Shown here in pieces: positions 59,533-64,000 of a stretch of 64,000 bases of DNA. Position 1 is the first letter of the stretch. Each line of letters opens with the position of its first letter. Origin of the DNA: Dissulfurirhabdus thermomarina. GTDB lineage: Bacteria; Desulfobacterota; Dissulfuribacteria; Dissulfuribacterales; Dissulfurirhabdaceae. The notes beneath the pieces are model-generated. The model was not told where the DNA came from. It searched no databases and was given only the letters and a program-made list of their open reading frames with translations. The translations under genes were made by a program, and so were the position numbers. The DNA is taken from the NCBI RefSeq assembly GCF_012979235.1, contig NZ_JAATWC010000010.1:41931-105930 (forward strand), written 5' to 3'.

Positions 59533-59899
59533 GGAGCAGGCGGGTTGGGCCGGCACGGAGTGGGATCCGCGGAGCGGGACTCTGCTCGGCGCCTTTCCGG
59601 CGGCGCTGCAGCCCCTGGTGATGGAGGCGATCATGCCGGCGGTCCCCACGCCGGCCACCGACATCTGGTACGAGGACGAAGAGCACGGGGCCGTGGTCGT
59701 CATGCGGCACGGCCTCCAGTGGCAGCTCAACCACTCGGCGGCGGCGCTCTGGTCGGCCCTCGGAAAGCCCGTGCGGGAGATCGTCGCCGAGATGCAGGCG
59801 GCCTTCCCGGACGCGGACCCGGACGAGGTCGCCTTCTGGTCGGTGGCCTTCCTCGTCGAGGCGGCCCGGAACGGCCTGGTGGACTTCGAGGTCCGGTGA
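59507..59899 (+). CDS. PqqD-like peptide-binding protein
   Basis: A 130-residue protein. The C-terminal 90 residues have the PqqD/RiPP-recognition-element pattern: strand GAVVVMRHGLQWQLNHSAAAL, then WSALGKPVREIVAEMQAAFP and FLVEAARNGLVDFE. PqqD proteins hold the leader peptide and present it to a radical SAM enzyme. GTG 59507 has GGGAGG at 59494-59499. The presence of a dedicated peptide chaperone is the main sign that this operon modifies a peptide. The stop is shared with the next gene (GTGA). Confidence 0.82.
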   Translation: MVQQQATAREQAGWAGTEWDPRSGTLLGAFPAALQPLVMEAIMPAVPTPATDIWYEDEEHGAVVVMRHGLQWQLNHSAAALWSALGKPVREIVAEMQAAFPDADPDEVAFWSVAFLVEAARNGLVDFEVR

Positions 59900-61383
59900 G
59901 CCGCCCCGGTTCGATCGAGGACGCCGACGTCCCGGGGGCGGCTCGCTGGCGGGTGGTGCTGCCGCCCGGGGAGGCGCCGCCTCCGGTTGGGGAGGTGGCG
60001 GTGCGCCTCTTCGAGCGGGGGGCGCCGGCCTGGGCCACGCCCTGGGCGGAGTGGCGTTTCGCCCCGCCGGCCGGTCCCCTCGTCGCCGTGGAGGTGGATC
60101 TTCGGTGCCCGGATCTGCTGGGGGCCCGGCTCCTGACCCGGGACGGCGCCGCGGTGGCCGTGGACCATGCGTGCCCGGAACCGGGGCGTCTCCCGGCGGC
60201 GATCGATCTCCTGTTGTCCGTTTCCACCCCGGCGGGGGACCGGGTCCTCCGCCGGGCGTCGGCCGAGGTACCCCGCCGGGTGCAACAGTCGTCGGCCGAG
60301 GCCGTGCGGCTGGGGTCGGCCCCTGCGATCGAGTGGTTTTTCCTCGAGCTCACCACGGCTTGCAACTATGCCTGCACCTATTGCCCGCGGCCGCTTCTGA
60401 CCCGTCCCCAGGGGGCGATGCCCTTCGATCGGGCCCGTGCGGCCCTGGAGATGATCGCCGCCTACCGCCGCCGGCATCCCCTGCTCCAGAACTACGCCGA
60501 GGCCCGGCATCCCGTCTTCCTGCACGTGATGGGCGAGCCGCTGCTCTACCCGCGCCTCGTCGAGCTCCTGGCGCACGGGCGCGGGCTGGGCCTCGACTTC
60601 GCCCTGGTCACCAACGCCTCTTTGCTCACGCCCGAGGTGGGAGCCGCCCTCCTGGACGTCGGGGTCCACAGCGTGGTGATGAGTCTCAACGCGCCGGATG
60701 CCCGAAGCTACGCCGCCACCGGCGCCGGCGCCCCCTTCGACGAGGTGGTCCGCAACATCCAGGCCTTCGTGGCGGAGCGGGCGCGGCGCGACGCGGTGCT
60801 GCCGCGGGTCGAGATCCAGCTGCTCTCGTCCCGCGGGGCCGAGATCGCCGCCGGCCCCCTCGTGGAGACCCCGGCCCAGGTGCAGGAGCAGCTGGCCTTC
60901 TGGAGCGACCTCGTCCGGGACGTCGAGGCCGAGGCGGGCGCGGCCGCCCCCGCGGGGCGGGAGGCGGCTACGTGGCCCCGGGCCCTGGAGCAGCCGCCCT
61001 GGGACCCGGCCCACTACCTGCCCATCGGACGGCACGTCTGGCTGGTGGTCAAGCGGGCCTGCAACTTCGCCAACGCCCTCTTGCCGCCGGGCCGGGGCGT
61101 CCGCCCGGCCGGGACCGGCCGCTGCCTCTTCGGCGCGCCGGAGCGGACCTTCTGTATCTTTTGGGACGGCACCGCCAGCTTCTGCTCCCTCGACTACGAC
61201 AACGAGGTGAACCTAGGTGACGTCTTCGAGCACGGGATCGAGGCCCTCTGGGCCGGGCGCCGCATGTCCCGCATCCGGGATCTCATGCGCCGCGGCCGGC
61301 TCCCGGAGGCCCTCTGCCGGAGATGCCTCGGCCGGGTGGTGCCCGCCTCCGCGGTGCCCCGGCCTGGAAGGAGACCGACGTGA
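59896..61383 (+). CDS. Radical SAM protein with novel N-terminal domain
   Basis: A 495-residue radical SAM enzyme starting at GTG 59896. Residues 1-150 form an unfamiliar beta-rich domain with no Cys motif. The core follows, with the SAM/[4Fe-4S] motif CNYACTYC in ELTTACNYACTYCPRP, GEPLLYPRLVELLA and a long middle section. The C terminus (CIFWDGTASFCSLDYDNEVN in part, then LCRRCLG) matches a SPASM/twitch auxiliary cluster. Both flanking genes overlap it by 4 bases. It is a candidate peptide-modifying enzyme. Confidence 0.85.
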   Translation: MSRPGSIEDADVPGAARWRVVLPPGEAPPPVGEVAVRLFERGAPAWATPWAEWRFAPPAGPLVAVEVDLRCPDLLGARLLTRDGAAVAVDHACPEPGRLPAAIDLLLSVSTPAGDRVLRRASAEVPRRVQQSSAEAVRLGSAPAIEWFFLELTTACNYACTYCPRPLLTRPQGAMPFDRARAALEMIAAYRRRHPLLQNYAEARHPVFLHVMGEPLLYPRLVELLAHGRGLGLDFALVTNASLLTPEVGAALLDVGVHSVVMSLNAPDARSYAATGAGAPFDEVVRNIQAFVAERARRDAVLPRVEIQLLSSRGAEIAAGPLVETPAQVQEQLAFWSDLVRDVEAEAGAAAPAGREAATWPRALEQPPWDPAHYLPIGRHVWLVVKRACNFANALLPPGRGVRPAGTGRCLFGAPERTFCIFWDGTASFCSLDYDNEVNLGDVFEHGIEALWAGRRMSRIRDLMRRGRLPEALCRRCLGRVVPASAVPRPGRRPT

Positions 61384-62702
61384 AGGATGTCCTCCTGGTC
61401 AACCCCCCCATGTGGTCGCCCAGCGCCCAGGCGGCCTTCAACGGGCTGTGCCCCCCGCTGGGGCTCGGCTACCTCGCCGCGAGCCTCCTCGAGGCGGGGG
61501 CCACGGTGGAGATCGTGGACCTGGCCGTGGCCCCGGAGCCCCGGGCGGCGCTCGCCCGGGCCCTGGAGCGGACGCGCCCGCGCCTGGTGGGCATCACCTC
61601 CATCTCGCAGAACTACGACCTGGCGCTCGAGGCGGCGCGGGCGGCCCGTGCGCTGGCCCCGGAGGCCCTGGTCGTCATGGGCGGCCCGCATGCCTCCTAT
61701 TGCTGGCGGGAGGTGCTCTCCAACCGGGAGGTGGACGTCGTCGTTTGCTTCGAGGGGGAGCGGACCATCGTGGAGTTGCTCCGGGCCGTGGATGCCGGGC
61801 GGCGGGGCGCGGCGGCCGCCCTGGCCGAGACGGCCGGCATCGCCTGGCGGGACGGGGAGGCGGCCGTTCAGACCCCGGCCCGGCCGCCCGAGACCGATCT
61901 CGACCGGCTGCCTCATCCGGCCCGGCACCTCCTGCCCATGGCCCGGTACGGCCGGCCCGGCAACATCATGACCAGCCGGGGATGCCCCATGAAGTGCATC
62001 TTCTGCATCTCGAGCACCTACGAGGGGAACTACCGGCCGCGCGGGGCCGAGGACGTCCTGGCCGAGCTGGAGGAGCTGCGCTTCGTCTGGGGCCTGCGGG
62101 ATCTCTATTTCATCGACAACGTCTTCACGGTGGACGCGGACCGCGTGCGGGCCATCTGCCGGGGGATCGTGGAGGCGGAGCTGGAGATCCGCTTCGATTG
62201 CGTCTCCCGGGCCAACCTCGTCACGGAGGAGCTGGTGGGGTGGCTCCGGGCCGCCGGCTGCCAGCGGGTCGAGATCGGCGTGGAATCTGGTTCCCAGGAG
62301 GTCATCGAGCAGCTGCGCAAGGGGATCACGCTGGACCAGGTGCGGCGGGCCGCCGAGATCACCTTGGGACAGGGGCTTACGCCGATGTTCACCTTCCAGG
62401 TGGGCGCCCCCTTCGACACGCCGGAGACCCTGGAGGCCACGCACCGCCTGGCCGCGGAACTGCGGGCCAAGGGGGCCGTGACCTTCTTCTCCATCATGAC
62501 GCCCTTCCCGGGGACCCCGCTGGCGCTGGAGGCCGAGGCGCTCGGCGTCCGCATTCATGCCCGTGCCTGGCGGGATTACCGTACCTCGAACCCCATCAGC
62601 GAGACCCGGTGCCTGTCGCGCAACGACCTGCGCCGCGCCCTCTACCGGGAGACCCTGGCCCAGCTCCAGGAGGGGATCGCCCCGGGCATGGGGCTTTCGT
62701 GA
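61380..62702 (+). CDS. B12-binding radical SAM protein
   Basis: A 440-residue protein with an N-terminal cobalamin-binding Rossmann domain (LLVNPPMW ... PPLGLGYLAASLLEAGATVEIVDL in pieces, VMGGPHASY) and a radical SAM core. The core motif is CPMKCIFC in SRGCPMKCIFC, followed by FIDNVFTVD, IEIGVESGSQEVIEQLRKGI and FTFQVGAPFDTPE. Class B enzymes of this kind use methylcobalamin to methylate unreactive carbons or phosphorus, or perform ring rearrangements. No DxHxxG motif is present, as in many of the class. The GTG start overlaps the previous stop. Confidence 0.88.
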   Translation: MKDVLLVNPPMWSPSAQAAFNGLCPPLGLGYLAASLLEAGATVEIVDLAVAPEPRAALARALERTRPRLVGITSISQNYDLALEAARAARALAPEALVVMGGPHASYCWREVLSNREVDVVVCFEGERTIVELLRAVDAGRRGAAAALAETAGIAWRDGEAAVQTPARPPETDLDRLPHPARHLLPMARYGRPGNIMTSRGCPMKCIFCISSTYEGNYRPRGAEDVLAELEELRFVWGLRDLYFIDNVFTVDADRVRAICRGIVEAELEIRFDCVSRANLVTEELVGWLRAAGCQRVEIGVESGSQEVIEQLRKGITLDQVRRAAEITLGQGLTPMFTFQVGAPFDTPETLEATHRLAAELRAKGAVTFFSIMTPFPGTPLALEAEALGVRIHARAWRDYRTSNPISETRCLSRNDLRRALYRETLAQLQEGIAPGMGLS

Positions 62703-63763
62703 GGGAGGCGCTCGTGGAGACACCGTGCGATCACCTCTACATCGAGCTCACGGACCGGTGCAACCTGGCGTGCCGCCATTGCTACCTGGCCGCCGGGCCG
62801 GCGGGGGCCCGCACCCTGGAGACCGCGGTGGTCCGCCAGGCCCTCGAGGACTTCCGGCGCCTGGGCGGGCTCTCGGTGGCCCTGAGCGGGGGCGAGCCCC
62901 TGCTCCACCCGGACTGGCGCGTCCTGGCCCGGGCGGCCGCGGACCTCGGCCTGGCCGCCACCGTGGTCACCAACGGGTGGGCCCTCGGGCCAGAAGATCT
63001 CGAGTTTCTGCTCGATTCCGGGGCGCGCCTCGCCCTGAGCCTCGACGGCGCCCGGGCCGCCACCCACGACGCCATTCGGGCCCCGGGTGGGTTCCGGCGG
63101 GTGGGACACGTCCTCGATCGGCTGGCCGCGCTCGGCGCCCAGGAGCGGTGCATCGTCTGTTTCACCCCCAACCACGAAAACGTCGGCGAGCTCTATCCCC
63201 TGGCCCGGCGGCTCTCGGGCTGGGGCTTCCGGCACCTCTACGTCTCGTCGCTCGAGGACCGGGGCCGCGAGCGGGAGCATGCCCCGGAGCTCGGGTTGAC
63301 CACGGCGGACCGGGTCCGGCTGTTGACACAGCTCGTCCTGCTGCTCACCGATCCCGCCCTCGACCTGGCCCTGGATCTGGGGCACTTGCAGTACTTCCTG
63401 GCCCGGCTCCTGGGGTGGGACGATGGCCCGGGCGATCCCATCGAGGGGACCCTCCGGGTCGCCCCCGACGGCCGCGTCTATCTCACGGCCTACGTCGACG
63501 ACGATCGCTTCGTCCTGGGGGACCTGCACCAGGAGCGCCTGCACGAGATCGGCGGACGCCCGGTCCTGGCCGAGTGGATCCGCCGGGCCGAGGCACGCCG
63601 GGCGCACCCGCCGGGTGCGTGCGCGGCATGTCGCCACCGGTGGGTGTGCGGCGGGGGCAGCCCGGCGCGGGCCTTCGCCGTGCACGGCACCCTGGAGGGC
63701 CCGGACGAGTTTTGCGAGGCCAAACAGGCCTTTCTCGAGGCCTGGTATCGATCCCTGGCGTAA
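62699..63763 (+). CDS. Radical SAM/SPASM protein
   Basis: A 354-residue enzyme: core motif CNLACRHC in LTDRCNLACRHCYLAA, GGEPLLHPDWRVL and LSLDGARAATHDAIR. The C-terminal SPASM domain is CAACRHRWVCGGGSPARAFA plus a later EFC. The CGGG is followed by Ser rather than the usual Cys. SPASM enzymes often crosslink or oxidise side chains in ribosomal peptides. GTG 62699 overlaps the previous stop. The next ORF, 29 bases on, is the repeat precursor. Confidence 0.88.
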   Translation: MREALVETPCDHLYIELTDRCNLACRHCYLAAGPAGARTLETAVVRQALEDFRRLGGLSVALSGGEPLLHPDWRVLARAAADLGLAATVVTNGWALGPEDLEFLLDSGARLALSLDGARAATHDAIRAPGGFRRVGHVLDRLAALGAQERCIVCFTPNHENVGELYPLARRLSGWGFRHLYVSSLEDRGREREHAPELGLTTADRVRLLTQLVLLLTDPALDLALDLGHLQYFLARLLGWDDGPGDPIEGTLRVAPDGRVYLTAYVDDDRFVLGDLHQERLHEIGGRPVLAEWIRRAEARRAHPPGACAACRHRWVCGGGSPARAFAVHGTLEGPDEFCEAKQAFLEAWYRSLA

Positions 63764-63792
63764 TACGCCATTCGGAAAAGGAGGTCGCGATT

Positions 63793-64000
63793 ATGGAAAG
63801 GCATCTTGGGCAGTGGGTGCCCCCCAGTGCCGTCGGCATCCCGGTGATGGGGCCGGCGGCGCCGTCCCCGGGTCCCTTCGGCGGCGTACGGATGGGTTAC
63901 CCGGCCGGCGGGGTTCGCATGGGTTACCCGGCAGGTGGTGTACGGATGGGCTACCCGGCAGGCGGTGTCCGCATGGGGTATCCCGCAGGCGGCGTACGGA
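63793..64000 (+). CDS. Repeat-containing precursor peptide (runs off window)
   Basis: ATG 63793 is preceded by a perfect AAGGAGG (63778-63784). The reading frame is open to the window end (69 codons plus one base), so its full length is unknown. The first 29 residues are a short leader (MERHLGQWVPPSAVGIPVMG then Ala/Pro/Ser). After that a nine-residue unit GGVRMGYPA is repeated four complete times with a fifth begun. All the codons vary, but every change seen between repeats is silent, so the peptide is under selection. The gene is the last in view of an operon with a PqqD-like protein and three radical SAM enzymes. It is best read as a multi-core RiPP precursor. The identity of the final product is not known. 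Confidence 0.8.
   Translation, partial: MERHLGQWVPPSAVGIPVMGPAAPSPGPFGGVRMGYPAGGVRMGYPAGGVRMGYPAGGVRMGYPAGGVR
63880..64000 (+). repeat. 27-bp tandem coding repeats (nine-residue units)
   Basis: Units lie at 63880-63906, 63907-63933, 63934-63960, 63961-63987 and 63988-64000 (cut). Units 1, 3 and 5 use GTA CGG for Val-Arg, while 2 and 4 use GTT/GTC CGC. This alternation suggests duplication of a two-unit, 54-bp block with later silent changes. Confidence 0.9.

Noticed and set aside
63880..64000. Possible CRISPR array or non-coding minisatellite
   Set aside because: Units are directly joined with no spacers, are exact multiples of three, and vary only silently in an open frame after a ribosome site, so they are coding.

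Overview
The window is a gene-dense stretch of very GC-rich bacterial chromosome (roughly 70% GC or more by eye; no composition was computed). Neighbouring genes are often joined by 4-bp ATGA/GTGA overlaps. The gene set suggests an anaerobic Gram-negative of the old Deltaproteobacteria (Desulfobacterota-like). The clues are a small class III-type multiheme cytochrome, a selenocysteine-containing SelD, an IspH-UbiA fusion, a tandem double-length UvrA, Mla outer-membrane lipid transport, type II/IV secretion-pilus ATPase and PilZ proteins. The species cannot be named from the sequence alone. No tRNA, rRNA, insertion sequence, prophage or CRISPR array was seen.

Layout. 1-2.8 kb: end of an mla operon (mlaF fragment, mlaD, mlaC, a cyclic-nucleotide-binding-domain protein, mlaA). 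2.8-5.3 kb: a membrane-anchored XRE-type regulator with a secreted partner, divergent from a three-heme cytochrome operon; repeated GCCCGATGTC half-sites lie between them. 5.4-12.2 kb: DUF72 protein, membrane protein, MinD-like ATPase, DUF3108 protein, dinB and a tail-overlapping prc protease. 12.3-19.9 kb: a long minus-strand run (selD with an in-frame UGA, Nudix, zinc ribbon, Cys-rich secreted protein, pyk, Nudix, UbiD-family, TraB) and a small membrane protein with its own promoter and terminator. 20.3-27.4 kb: slt, zinc-ribbon protein, yhbY, PilZ, a large hybrid histidine kinase and two small membrane/thioredoxin-like genes. 27.4-32.7 kb: ABC-2 exporter, wrbA, methyltransferase, J-domain protein, alpha/beta hydrolase, response regulator. 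32.8-42.8 kb: glyQ-glyS-ispH/ubiA-uvrA(x2) operon. 42.9-46.6 kb: three secreted proteins ending in a FecR-domain protein. 46.7-56.1 kb: PilZ, cysS, ABC-F, SprA-like, gspE-like ATPase, prmA-rsmE-manC.

56.1-64.0 kb is the most unusual part: two divergent radical-SAM/peptide loci around an AT-rich 343-bp spacer. Leftward are two paralogous 71-78 aa proteins, each with one conserved cysteine, and a radical SAM enzyme. Rightward, under a strong predicted promoter with two 11-bp direct repeats 22 bp apart, lie a small ORF, an aldo/keto reductase, a PqqD-like peptide chaperone, three radical SAM enzymes (one B12-binding, two SPASM-like) and then a previously uncalled ORF running off the window. That last ORF encodes a short leader followed by perfect 9-residue repeats (GGVRMGYPA). 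The repeats differ in DNA only at synonymous positions. This looks like a ribosomally made, post-translationally modified peptide (RiPP) pathway with a multi-core repeat precursor. I do not recognise it as a named family, and it is the best candidate here for an undescribed system.
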